Positions 23,475-32,401 are shown, counted from the first letter of the stretch. The stretch: DNA of 33,723 nucleotides from an uncultured Clostridia bacterium (GCA_944412445.1 CALYBJ010000027.1:1-33723); one strand, 5' to 3'. Notes: a model not told the origin generated them from the letters alone. Program-made: numbers and translations.

Positions 23475-23503
23475 ATTATAATGTAATAAATATCGGAAAT
23501 CAA
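23475..23503 (-). promoter_or_regulatory. Promoter of the GH3 gene
   Basis: The minus strand reads TTGATT (23503-23498), 17 bases, then TATAAT (23480-23475). The rest of 23431-23668 is AT-rich divergent regulatory DNA; I could not fix an operator in it. Confidence 0.72.
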
Positions 23504-23605
23504 TAAGCTTTATGAATTTATTGGAAAAATAATAGTTTGTTAACTTTTTCTGCCTTTTCCCAAAGTTTTTTTACAATTAATTAATTTTTTTATAGTCCCT
23601 TTTTA

Positions 23606-23634
23606 TTGACTTTATTAAATGAAAATTGTATATT
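23606..23634 (+). promoter_or_regulatory. Promoter of the GPH symporter operon
   Basis: TTGACT (23606-23611), 17 bases, then TATATT (23629-23634), 35 bases before the start codon. Confidence 0.7.
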
Positions 23635-23668
23635 ATTTATAATAAATTTATCATAAAGGGAGATTTTT

Positions 23669-25069
23669 ATGGCAGAAATTACAGCAACCCACGGCATTAA
23701 ATTTAAAGATAGCTTCGGCTATGCTCTGGGTGATTTCGCAGGATGCTTAGGCTTTGCCCTTGTTTCCTCTTTCCTTCAGATGTTCTATACCGACTCTCTT
23801 CATATTCCTCTTCAGCAGATTACGGTTCTTATGCTTGTTGCCAGAATCTGGGACGCTGTCAACGACCCTATGTGGGGCGCTTTTGTAGACTCAAGAAAGC
23901 CGACCAAATACGGCAGATTTCGTCCTTACATTTACGGAGCCTCTTTCCCGTTTGCATTGTCAATGGTGCTGATGTTTGTTAAAATTCCCGGTCTTACTAC
24001 AAATCAATACCTTATTTACGCCTATGTTACATACATTTTCTTCGGCATGATGTATACCGGTACAAACATCCCCTACGGTTCTCTTGCCTCAACTATTACC
24101 GACGACGATATGGAGCGCTCTTCCCTTTCCATGTGGCGTTCGGTAGGAGCCGGTCTGGGAGGGCTTCCCGCTCAGATTATTCTGCCTATGCTCGTCTATT
24201 CAGTTTCAGCCGCAGGAGAAAAAGTCCTTGACTCAAATAAGCTCACCATTGCCGTTGCCTGTCTGGCGTTTCTTTCATTAGTGGGCTTTTTCGGTCACTT
24301 TAAAATGACAAAGGAAAGAATTACCGTTTCCACAGCTCAGCAGCAGCAAAAATATTCACTTATTAAAGCCGTTAAAGCTCTCATTAAAAACAGGCCTTTT
24401 ATTTCACTGTGTATCGTCTCAATGCTGTTAATCGCTTTCCAGATGTATACCCAGACAACATATAACTATCTCCTTAAAAACTTTTACGGAAGACCGGAGC
24501 TTTACAGCCTTGTTACCGTGTTTACCTATCTCCCCATGGCAATGTTCCTGCCCTTTATGTCCCGTCTTGTTAAAAAATTCGGAAAAAAAGAACTTTGCTG
24601 TGCCGGACTTCTTTTCTCGGCGGTGATAAATATCATTATGTACCTTATCGGATTTTCTCCGCTTGTAAGCAATCCCTACATTTTCCTGCTTCTCCTTTTC
24701 TTCAGCGGTGCAGGTCAGACATTTATTCTCCTTGAGGTCTGGGCTTTGGTTATGGATGTTATCGACTATCATCAGTATATTTCAGGCAGACGGGAAGAAG
24801 GCACAAGCTACGCCGTTTACTCCTTTACAAGAAAAATCGGACATACCCTTGCGGGAGCAGGCTCCTCCGCTGTTCTTCTCGCCATAGGCTACGATGTTAA
24901 CGCCACCGATATAGGACAGTCCGCAGAGGTTTCCGCAAAGCTTTACGACATTTCAACTCTTGTTCCGGCAATCATTCTTACTCTTATGTTCCTTATTCTC
25001 ACCTTCGGATACAAGCTTTCACGCTCAAAACTGGAAGAAATCAAATCTAAAATAGGAGAACAGAAATGA
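23669..25069 (+). CDS. GPH-family sugar:cation symporter
   Basis: A 466-residue, twelve-helix MFS carrier of the glycoside-pentoside-hexuronide group (MelB, YicJ). The first-loop signature RIWDAVNDPMWGAFVDS (about 59-75) and RFRPYI (about 83-88) hold the acidic residues of the cation site. It probably imports a glycoside or small oligosaccharide with Na+ or H+. GGGAG precedes the ATG. The stop overlaps the next gene's start as ATGA, so the two proteins are translationally coupled. The divergent GH3 gene suggests a shared substrate. Confidence 0.92.
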   Translation: MAEITATHGIKFKDSFGYALGDFAGCLGFALVSSFLQMFYTDSLHIPLQQITVLMLVARIWDAVNDPMWGAFVDSRKPTKYGRFRPYIYGASFPFALSMVLMFVKIPGLTTNQYLIYAYVTYIFFGMMYTGTNIPYGSLASTITDDDMERSSLSMWRSVGAGLGGLPAQIILPMLVYSVSAAGEKVLDSNKLTIAVACLAFLSLVGFFGHFKMTKERITVSTAQQQQKYSLIKAVKALIKNRPFISLCIVSMLLIAFQMYTQTTYNYLLKNFYGRPELYSLVTVFTYLPMAMFLPFMSRLVKKFGKKELCCAGLLFSAVINIIMYLIGFSPLVSNPYIFLLLLFFSGAGQTFILLEVWALVMDVIDYHQYISGRREEGTSYAVYSFTRKIGHTLAGAGSSAVLLAIGYDVNATDIGQSAEVSAKLYDISTLVPAIILTLMFLILTFGYKLSRSKLEEIKSKIGEQK

Positions 25070-27555
25070 ACCATAAAATTCACGTTGCATTCGGGTTTCA
25101 TGTAAACTGCTACCACTCATACAGAGGCGACACAAACGATAATCTGGGCTTCGGCTCCGATATAAGAATTATACGCCATATTATAAGCGTGCTTGACGAC
25201 TTCAACAAAAACGGCGTTCCGGCAAAGGCAACCTGGGACACGGAAAATTTCTTTTCCCTTGAAAAAATTCTTCCCGAATACGCTCCCGATATAATCGAAT
25301 CCATGAAGAGAAGAGTCAGGGAAAACGGCGATGAAAACATTATTATGGGCTATAACAACGGCGCTCTTTCAGCAATGACGGATAAAGAGCTTGAAGCTTC
25401 AATCAATCTTGCAAGAACAAATTCTCAGGGCTCAGGACTTATTGATATTTTCGGAAAATGCGAGGATATCGTAAGACCTCAGGAGGTTATGTTTACGCCG
25501 TCTCAGGTTAGCGTATACAAAAAGCTGGGAATAAAGGCTTTATGTCTTTACTATTCCTGCGTGCCCTTTGACGCTTTCAGAACGATTATACCGCCTTTGT
25601 CCGATGAGGAAGCTTTTAACCCGGTTGAATACACTTACAAAGGCGAAAGCATAACCATTGTGCCTACTTATTCAAACGCCGATGTGTGCGACGCAGGCTG
25701 TCTGCGAAGCTGGGTAAAAGATTTAAGGCGTCAGCAGGAAACAGGTGAAATCAGCAGAGATGTTCTTATTTTTATAAACATGGACGCCGACGCGATTTTC
25801 TGGGAAACAATGTCCCTGCCCTTAGTTAAAAATAAAATTGCAAACACAGACGGCATACACGGTCTTATTAAAGAAATTGCCGACATGCCCTATGTTGTCT
25901 TCGATACGGTGGGCGGCTACTTGAAGAATCACGGGCCTGTAGGCAAAATAAACTTTACTCAGGACACTGCCGACGGAAATTTCACAGGCTACGCCTCATG
26001 GGCGGAAAAGCCCTATAACAGAAAAATATGGACTGCCGTTGACCGCTCAAGGCTTATGTCCCGTGCTGTTTCGGAAGATGAAAGCGCAGCTCCCTCATTT
26101 AACGACAGAATACTGTTGCTGTCAACAACACATTTCGGACTTGCAACTCCCGTTCTTAATATTCAGAGAGAAAGAAAGGCCGACGAGCTAGCGGCAAAAA
26201 TAATCGAAAAGGAAAAAAACGCATTGCCGAAATCAGATAACATTACCGTTTTTAATATAAACGGCACAGGTTTTCAGTGTCTTCAGCTTTCCCTGCAAAA
26301 TTCAGAGCATCCGGTATCTTCAATAAAGCTTTCCGGGGAAGATTTAAAGGAGTATGCCGTCATTGATGCGGAAGACGAAAGCAAAACTGTTTTTGTTTTT
26401 CTGCGCTTCGGCAAAGTCAGAAAGCAGTATAATATTAAGGCGTCCTTTGAAGATCAGGGCAAAAAGGAAAAGCTTAACAGCCTTGAAACAAAAAATTTTA
26501 AGGCGTATTTTTCAAAAAACGGCGATATAAGTTATATTGAGTATAAGGGAAAAAAGTTAGGGGGCTTTGATTTCCTTCAAAAATACATAACCTACGACGG
26601 CAAGGATTATCCCTTCGGAAAAGGCGTCCTGTCCTATCCTGACTGCTCCGGAAATGTACAGGCTTTAAACATAAAAGGCGGTATTCATCTGCCGGGAGAA
26701 ACAGAAAGCGGTTATTATTCCTATACCTTCTTCACTTTTCCCTCATCAGACGCAATATTCGTAAAAACTACGGTAAAATATCCCTACACTCCCGAAACAA
26801 CCTCCATTTCCACGGAAAATTCCGCTTTAGGCAGATACAGCGATATGAAATGGATTCAAGCTGCCCCATTCCAGATTACACCCTCCCTTAAAGGCGATAT
26901 AAAGGTTGTAAAAAGAAATTTTGCCGATGACATTTCCTCTTTCAGGACGGCATCATTTAAGGAAAGCGATCCTGAAAACAAGACTCTTGACTCCTTTAAC
27001 CATCAGCTTACCTGCGGAATGGTCGGACTTACAGACGGAGAACACGGCATAATTATTGCCAATTCACGGCAGGTTTCAGGCTCTATGGCTCATTGCCCCA
27101 TGAGAACAGACAAGGACGGCAAGGTAAAAATGAATATGATGGGCACTTATTACGGCAGACAAAGACATCATTTCAGCCGTTCAAAATGTCAGGTCTTAAA
27201 CGCATATAATCTTATAGCGGTTCAGGGAAAATCAATAGCACCTTCATACAACGGCGTCTGTGAAACAGCGCTTCTGGGAATTTTCGGATTCAGCGGCGAC
27301 TCTCCATCGGAGGATATTTTAAAAGATATAAAGGCATTTTCCGACGGCGCGGCGGCAGTTTCACCTGAAAATTCGATTTTAACGCCTTTTTACGGCGACA
27401 ACATTTCGTTTAAAAAAGCCAAACAGGACAATGTTAATGAAAACAGCCTTAAAAATCCCATAATGACCGGCTTTTCCGGCAATCTGGGAAAATACATTAA
27501 ATACGGCTCAAAGGCAATTTATCATATTGTCAAAGAACAGATTAAATCAAAATAA
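25066..27555 (+). CDS. Large glycosidase-like protein of the GH38/GH57-type barrel superfamily
   Basis: An 829-residue cytoplasmic protein without signal peptide. The N-terminal half (about 1-350) resembles the (beta/alpha)7 barrel of GH38/GH57/polysaccharide-deacetylase enzymes: HVAFGFHVNCYHSYRGD at the start, then ATWDTENFF, MGYNNGALS and INMDADAIFW segments, with candidate acidic catalytic residues Asp/Glu in these. The rest (about 385-760) is beta-rich, as in alpha-mannosidase tails. Standard GH38 motifs (HxDxxW, WQxDxFG) are not seen, so the family is uncertain and may be unclassified. It overlaps the symporter gene by four bases, implying action on the imported sugar. Confidence 0.68.
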   Translation: MNHKIHVAFGFHVNCYHSYRGDTNDNLGFGSDIRIIRHIISVLDDFNKNGVPAKATWDTENFFSLEKILPEYAPDIIESMKRRVRENGDENIIMGYNNGALSAMTDKELEASINLARTNSQGSGLIDIFGKCEDIVRPQEVMFTPSQVSVYKKLGIKALCLYYSCVPFDAFRTIIPPLSDEEAFNPVEYTYKGESITIVPTYSNADVCDAGCLRSWVKDLRRQQETGEISRDVLIFINMDADAIFWETMSLPLVKNKIANTDGIHGLIKEIADMPYVVFDTVGGYLKNHGPVGKINFTQDTADGNFTGYASWAEKPYNRKIWTAVDRSRLMSRAVSEDESAAPSFNDRILLLSTTHFGLATPVLNIQRERKADELAAKIIEKEKNALPKSDNITVFNINGTGFQCLQLSLQNSEHPVSSIKLSGEDLKEYAVIDAEDESKTVFVFLRFGKVRKQYNIKASFEDQGKKEKLNSLETKNFKAYFSKNGDISYIEYKGKKLGGFDFLQKYITYDGKDYPFGKGVLSYPDCSGNVQALNIKGGIHLPGETESGYYSYTFFTFPSSDAIFVKTTVKYPYTPETTSISTENSALGRYSDMKWIQAAPFQITPSLKGDIKVVKRNFADDISSFRTASFKESDPENKTLDSFNHQLTCGMVGLTDGEHGIIIANSRQVSGSMAHCPMRTDKDGKVKMNMMGTYYGRQRHHFSRSKCQVLNAYNLIAVQGKSIAPSYNGVCETALLGIFGFSGDSPSEDILKDIKAFSDGAAAVSPENSILTPFYGDNISFKKAKQDNVNENSLKNPIMTGFSGNLGKYIKYGSKAIYHIVKEQIKSK

Positions 27556-27563
27556 TCAAAATA

Positions 27564-27606
27564 ACAAAAAAATTCTCCGAATAAAAAATTCGGAGATATT
27601 TTTATA
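27564..27606. terminator. Bidirectional terminator between convergent genes
   Basis: TCTCCGAAT (27574-27582) and ATTCGGAGA (27588-27596) flank AAAAA. TATTTTTAT follows on the plus strand and a run of seven T on the minus strand. It serves the glycosidase-like gene and the MATE gene. Confidence 0.85.
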
Positions 27607-28967
27607 CAGGCTGTTTTAGCTCTTTTGCGTTAAGCTTTTTAATATACGGAACAAACAGGCAAAGAGATATAACAAGCGCCGTCCAGTCTGCCGCAGGCGA
27701 CGCCCAGGCAACCCCTATGATTCCCGATATTCTGTTAAGCAGAAGCATTAAAACCACATCTATGGTGCCTTTTCTCAAAAGAGAAAGAATAAGAGGCTTT
27801 ACCTTTTCTTTTGTAGCCTGAAATACTGTTATTATCATAAAATTAATTGCCGACGAGGGACAGACAAAACATATTATCCTCAAAAAAGTATGTCCGAAGC
27901 CGACGGTTTCCGGGTCTTTTATAAATATGTTCGGTATTATCCCCGCAAACAAAAACAAAAATACCGTTATAACACATGAAACGGAAAAGCTGTAAACAAG
28001 AGCCGTAAAAATCGACTGATTCATGCGTTTTTTATTTCCTGCGGCGTAATTATAGCCGATAAGGGGCAAAGTGCCCTGCGTCATTCCCTGAGATACAGCA
28101 AACGCCAGCATATCTATTTTTTTAGCGATTCCCATTCCCGCAACGGCGCAGGTTGAATATCCGGCTATAAGCTTATTTAAGACGCTGTTGGAAACAGAGC
28201 TCATCAGCATCATTATAAAACCGGGAAGACCTCCTAAAATCACATCGAAGGGTATTTTTTCCTTAACGGAATAATTTTTAGGATTAATATTAATTACGCT
28301 TGCTTTTCTTTTTCCGTAAATGAACATAAGAAAATACACTGCGGCGCATAAATTTGAAAGCATGGTTGCCAAAGCGGCTCCGGCTATTTCCATTTTAAAT
28401 AAAAATATAAAAACCGGGTCAAGCAGAATGTTCAAAACTCCTCCGAAGGCTATTCCGAAGCCTGCTTCCTTTGAATATCCCTCGGAGCGTACAAGATGTC
28501 CCAGCTCCGCGTTTAAAACCGTCGGCACTGCACCTGCACCCACAGTCCAGAAAATATACTGTCTGCAAAATGTGTATGTATCGTTATCCGCTCCCAGTAA
28601 AGGCAGAAGAAACGGACAGAGAAAATAAACCCCTATGCCGTAAACAAAAGATACGGCGGCAGATGTCCAAAAAACAAAAAGAAGCGCATTTTTTTGCCGT
28701 TTCAATTTTCCCTTGCCCCAGACAATAGGAAATTTTGCTTGCTCCGCCGATTCCGAATAAATTTGCAAGGGCAGTAAGTATTATAAACAAAGGCATGGAA
28801 ACGGTTGTTGCTGCAACCTGTCCCGGATCGTTAAGCTGTCCTATAAAAAATGTGTCTGCCATATTATAAATAACCGTTATAATCTGGCTGATTACCGTAG
28901 GCACAGCAAGTGAAATTACAGCTCTGCGCACAGGCATATTCTTAAAAACAAAAACGCTGTCCCTCAT
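27602..28967 (-). pseudogene. MATE family efflux transporter, broken by a one-base frameshift
   Basis: Two overlapping frames carry one MATE protein. The first (from ATG 28967, GGAGAG upstream) gives the N-terminal helices through LGQGKIETAKKCASFCF. The second (28768-27602) continues at FWTSAAVSFVYGIG to a normal C-terminus. They join at a run of six T on the minus strand (28674-28669): removing one T gives TGT TTT TGG and a 454-residue protein, typical for the family. These carriers export drugs or other organic cations with Na+ or H+. The break may be real, a reversible slip site or a sequencing error. Confidence 0.85.
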
Positions 28968-29003
28968 TTTAGCTCTCCGTTCAATTTTTTTGCAATTTAA
29001 CCC

Positions 29004-29034
29004 CTCAGACAGAAAGTCATTCCTTTTGTCTGAG
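29004..29034 (-). promoter_or_regulatory. Hairpin in the MATE mRNA leader
   Basis: CTCAGACA (29004-29011) and TGTCTGAG (29027-29034) form a perfect 8-bp stem that can extend inward by three more pairs. It lies in the leader of about 94 bases between the promoter and ATG 28967. The minus-strand T-tract after it is weak (GGGGTTAAATT), while GGTTTTCTTT follows it on the plus strand. Confidence 0.5.
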
Positions 29035-29067
29035 AGGTTTTCTTTACAGCTGATACTATATGACTAT

Positions 29068-29096
29068 ATTATAACTGTTAATATTGTGTTTTTCAA
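29068..29096 (-). promoter_or_regulatory. Promoter of the MATE gene
   Basis: The minus strand reads TTGAAA (29096-29091), 17 bases, then TATAAT (29073-29068). Confidence 0.8.
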
Positions 29097-29166
29097 CTTT
29101 TTTTGCAATATTGCATTGATTGCATTATTTTATATTGTATTACCGCACCTTAACCTCAAACAATGC

Positions 29167-29565
29167 TTAAGAACAGCAGTATATATATGTAGCCGACAAA
29201 AGCTGCGCGCTTAAAGTTGATTCACAGCGGGAGCAATGTACGGCTTTGTATTGATTTTTAAGGCAGCGGGGCTGTGTAGCTCTATCCTTATGTATTATGG
29301 TGCTGTAATAATAATCTTCTTCTTTATGACCGAATAAGTCACATAAAATATTGTATGTAGCTATACCCTGGTCGCCGCCGGTGTGCCACGCTATTATTGA
29401 GTTCTTTACGGCTTCAGGAGTATCATTTGAGAAAATAAAGGTTACTTCTCCCTCATTATGCTCCGCTTCAGACTCCTCACCGTTATCTGCAAAAACGGAA
29501 AAGGCTCCTGACATAAAAATCATCAACATAGCTAACATTACCGCAAAAATTCTTTTAATTCTCAT
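29167..29565 (-). CDS. Small secreted protein of unknown function
   Basis: A 132-residue protein with a clear signal peptide (about 1-26, likely cut after SVFA). The mature part contains a NILCDLFGHK motif and a C-terminal Cys set (PRCLKNQY..HCSRCE..CC) that could bind zinc or form disulfides. I recall similar CDLFGHK proteins in clostridia, also unassigned. The start at 29565 uses AAGGGTGG inside the end of the upstream gene, whose stop ends two bases before the ATG, so translation is coupled. It is the last gene of the sigma-factor operon. Confidence 0.7.
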   Translation of the reverse strand: MRIKRIFAVMLAMLMIFMSGAFSVFADNGEESEAEHNEGEVTFIFSNDTPEAVKNSIIAWHTGGDQGIATYNILCDLFGHKEEDYYYSTIIHKDRATQPRCLKNQYKAVHCSRCESTLSAQLLSATYIYCCS

Positions 29566-29567
29566 TT

Positions 29568-30389
29568 TTACCACCCTTTTAAATTTTCAAGTATCAGCCG
29601 GAAATCCTGTTCATTTTCTGCCTGCAGCGTGTAACAGCTGCCGTTATATTCAAAAGTGCAATAAAACAGACCCGTATTTTCCATATCGAAGAAATATACG
29701 GTAACTCCGTACATTTCCCGGGTTTGCGCTGCGGCTTCTTTCATCTGAGGCACAACCGTGCCGTTTATATCAACCCGAAAAGTTGTTTCCACACTGTTGG
29801 AGACAAATTGTATGCTGCGTCTGCCTCCCGATTCACTGCACAATACACCGATAATTTTTATATCATCAGGTGTTTTTCCCGGATACAAAACATCTGCGTT
29901 TTCCTCTTCAAAAAATTCCTCCAAAGTGTCATAATATACAGAACCGCCGTCTAATATTAATTCATAATTTCCTGCAATGTAGCTTACAGGCTCTTTTTCT
30001 CCCGAATTGAAATATTCCTCCATCTCGTCCTTAAATACATAGGATATAAAATCGGAACCGCCTGATATTGTAAATATCAACAGCGCCCACATAAGCAGTG
30101 CTGCGATTACCGCCGCCAGGATTGATTTTTTACTGATTCTGCGCTTTTTTGCGTCTATGCCTTTTCCGCTGTCTTTTCCGGCTTTGCTTAAAATATCTTT
30201 TATCTGAACATCCTTTTCCTGCTCCGACAGCTCATAATCACTGCCGCAAAGGTTTTTTAAGCAGTCCACGCAGGCGTCTATTACATCGGAGTCGGTTTCT
30301 TCAAAAGGCTTTGAAAGCTCAGTATCAATAACCGCCTGCAATTTGCCTGTTAAAGATTTCTGTAAATCTTCGTTATTATTAACGCCCAT
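29568..30389 (-). CDS. Single-pass membrane protein, possible anti-sigma factor
   Basis: A 273-residue protein: soluble N-terminal domain (about 1-85, with CVDCLKNLC), one membrane helix (about 90-109), and an outer domain (about 110-273) of beta character. This topology and its position after an ECF sigma gene suggest it holds the sigma factor until an outside signal arrives. No HxxxCxxC zinc anti-sigma motif is present, so the role is inferred from context. ATG 30389 has AAAGGAG upstream; 30413 lacks one. Confidence 0.62.
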   Translation of the reverse strand: MGVNNNEDLQKSLTGKLQAVIDTELSKPFEETDSDVIDACVDCLKNLCGSDYELSEQEKDVQIKDILSKAGKDSGKGIDAKKRRISKKSILAAVIAALLMWALLIFTISGGSDFISYVFKDEMEEYFNSGEKEPVSYIAGNYELILDGGSVYYDTLEEFFEEENADVLYPGKTPDDIKIIGVLCSESGGRRSIQFVSNSVETTFRVDINGTVVPQMKEAAAQTREMYGVTVYFFDMENTGLFYCTFEYNGSCYTLQAENEQDFRLILENLKGW

Positions 30390-30431
30390 GAAAAAACAAC
30401 TCCTTTCTTCCAAACCGGATAAAATTACACC

Positions 30432-30449
30432 TTACATATATATATGTAA
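30432..30449. repeat. 18-bp perfect palindrome upstream of the membrane-protein gene
   Basis: ttacatata/tatatgtaa with no spacer, between the sigma-factor stop and the next start. As DNA it could be a dimer's operator; as RNA it is a weak AU hairpin. Confidence 0.5.
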
Positions 30450-30504
30450 TAAGTTTTAAAATCTCACACTATTTTCCGAATTTTTTTAGAATTTTTCAAA
30501 TTTT

Positions 30505-31083
30505 TTAAAAATTTATTTTAAATATAAGAATATTTACAAATAAAGCCATGTACCCCATATATTTTCGTATCTTTTTTCTGAGTCTGTATATTTTCGTATA
30601 TAAATTATTTTCGGTGATGTTCATCTCATCAGCCATTGCTTCCTTTTTCTCTCTTTTTACAAATACTCTGAAAAACAGCTCCCTCTCCTCTTTTGTCAGT
30701 ATGCTTAATATCTTTTTTTCTGCTTCATCGTATTTGTCCCAGTCTGTTTTCGCATCTTCCTCAAAATCTTCGTCGCTTATTTTATAGCTGTATTCCGTTC
30801 TGTTAAAAATATTATGTCCGTTGTCATCGTCAATGGAAATGATTTTCTGCTCCTTTTTCCGCTCTCTGAATTTATCGTTAATTTTGTTCCGGGAAACGGA
30901 ATAAAGCCATGCCTTCAGCTTATCGTCATCAAGAGTTTTCAGCTTTTCAAAAAACAGCAGAAAAACTTCCTGTGTAATATCTCTCGCTTCCTCCTTATCC
31001 TGAAGCTTCAGACAACAGAAGTAATATATATCGTCATAGTATTCCTTAACAATCTGCTCCGCTCTTTTTCGGTCTATCGCCAA
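30505..31083 (-). CDS. ECF-type RNA polymerase sigma factor
   Basis: A 192-residue sigma-70 family protein with region 2 (about 10-75; DITQEVFLLFFEKL and AWLYSVSRNKINDKFRE) and region 4 (about 125-175; LTKEERELFFRVFV, then NITENNLYTKIYRLRKKI). An acidic linker separates them. A short hydrophobic C-terminal tail is unusual. The start is TTG at 31083 with AGAGGTG upstream. It follows tmcAL by 37 bases with no terminator, so it may be expressed with it; the following membrane protein may be its regulator. Confidence 0.87.
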   Translation of the reverse strand: MAIDRKRAEQIVKEYYDDIYYFCCLKLQDKEEARDITQEVFLLFFEKLKTLDDDKLKAWLYSVSRNKINDKFRERKKEQKIISIDDDNGHNIFNRTEYSYKISDEDFEEDAKTDWDKYDEAEKKILSILTKEERELFFRVFVKREKKEAMADEMNITENNLYTKIYRLRKKIRKYMGYMALFVNILIFKINF

Positions 31084-31120
31084 TATATATCACCTCTTTA
31101 CATTTATATTTTTTCTTTAA

Positions 31121-32332
31121 TTATTTGCTTTCCGACGGAACATACACTACCTCGTCCGTCATCTCCGTGCCGCAGGGTCTTCTCCGTGGAAGCGACAGAT
31201 TATACAAATCCGTCCCCGTTGACTCAAGAGCGAATATTCTCTTTGCGTAATCGTCAAGATACTGAATATCGCTGTACTTCATAACTATCGGAAAGAAAAA
31301 TTTCTTTTTCATTTCTTTCAGCATCAGTCTGCCGTTGTCGTTTAAGCCTATTACCCTTATATACGGAGGCAGTGACGATATATCATCGTTTGTAACACCC
31401 AAGAATGAATTGAGGATTATTCTCCTGATTCTCGCGTGAGTGTATCTTTTCGTTTTCACCTTGTCAAAAAGCTCCTCAAGGGACAATGATGTTTTTACCG
31501 CCTGTATTATTCTGTATTCGATTCCCTCGGATACATCGGGTACTCCCGAAAAATCCTTAGGCTGTTTTTTTCTTAAATCCGCAAGTATCGCCGTTTCAAG
31601 CCTTGAATAAAGAGAAGGAAATTTAAGCTCTCCCATTGCACTGTTCAATATTTCAAATGTGTTTTCAGGAATATAATTTCCGTATTCCCTGCCGGTTTTA
31701 ACAAGATTCCTTATATTCATTGCCGATGAAAAATTGTCAAACGCCCTGCCGGAATCATGATCTCCTCCGTTCCTTTTTACCGCAAGAGGCTTTATGTCGG
31801 ATTTAAAAGACATCAGCGCCTTTATATATTCTACTCCTAAAATATTGTTGGGTCTTGTTAAAAATTCGGAACAGTCTTCTCCCAGAACCTCTTTTATTAC
31901 AGCTCCCCTTGCCTCCGGATAAGAACACATCTTTTCATCATAATAATTTTTTATTTCCCTGCTGTATACCTTATCGTTTAATATTCTCGCAATCTGCTGC
32001 ATTTTTAATATATCGTCGTTCTCGCAGCCGAAGGACAGGTAATCGGTTATTCCCGACTGTGCCGCTATATATACGGCTCCTCTGGCAAATCTTTCGGCAG
32101 AGGCTGTCGCCCAGGGAAGAGGCAGCTCCACTACAAGATCCGCTCCGTTCAGAAGCGCCGCCTTTGCCCTTTCCCTTTTATCCAATAATGCCGGCTCGCC
32201 TCTCTGCACAAAATTTCCGCTCATAATCGCCAACACAAACGAATCGTCCGTCAGCCGCTTTGTCTCATCAATATGATACTTATGACCGTTGTGAAAAGGG
32301 TTATATTCGGCAATTATAGCTGAAACCTGCAT
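31121..32332 (-). CDS. tmcAL: tRNA(Met) cytidine acetate ligase
   Basis: A 403-residue TmcAL (YlbM) that forms N4-acetylcytidine at the wobble base of elongator tRNA-Met using acetate and ATP. The nucleotidyltransferase motif AEYNPFHNGHKYH (about 8-20) is intact, as are SGNFVQRGEPA and the KRNGGDH segment. The start at 32332 (MQVSAIIAEYNPFHNGH) fits the family; 32395 is an extension into the promoter. The divergent neighbour ackA makes or uses acetate, the same substrate; this may be chance. Confidence 0.93.
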   Translation of the reverse strand: MQVSAIIAEYNPFHNGHKYHIDETKRLTDDSFVLAIMSGNFVQRGEPALLDKRERAKAALLNGADLVVELPLPWATASAERFARGAVYIAAQSGITDYLSFGCENDDILKMQQIARILNDKVYSREIKNYYDEKMCSYPEARGAVIKEVLGEDCSEFLTRPNNILGVEYIKALMSFKSDIKPLAVKRNGGDHDSGRAFDNFSSAMNIRNLVKTGREYGNYIPENTFEILNSAMGELKFPSLYSRLETAILADLRKKQPKDFSGVPDVSEGIEYRIIQAVKTSLSLEELFDKVKTKRYTHARIRRIILNSFLGVTNDDISSLPPYIRVIGLNDNGRLMLKEMKKKFFFPIVMKYSDIQYLDDYAKRIFALESTGTDLYNLSLPRRRPCGTEMTDEVVYVPSESK

Positions 32333-32359
32333 ATTTTTTAAATTTCCTTTCAAAAAATG

Positions 32360-32388
32360 TTGAAAATTTGTTTTTATAAGTATATAAT
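32360..32388 (+). promoter_or_regulatory. ackA promoter
   Basis: TTGAAA (32360-32365), 17 bases, then TATAAT (32383-32388), 52 bases before the start codon. Confidence 0.8.
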
Positions 32389-32401
32389 ATAACAATGTGA
32401 A
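32373..32401 (-). promoter_or_regulatory. tmcAL promoter
   Basis: The minus strand reads TTCACA (32401-32396), 17 bases, then TATAAA (32378-32373). It overlaps the ackA promoter on the other strand. Confidence 0.62.

Noticed and set aside
28967..29060. MATE leader as a known guanidine or preQ1 riboswitch
   Set aside because: The ACGR loops of mini-ykkC and the short H-type pseudoknot pattern of preQ1 are not seen.
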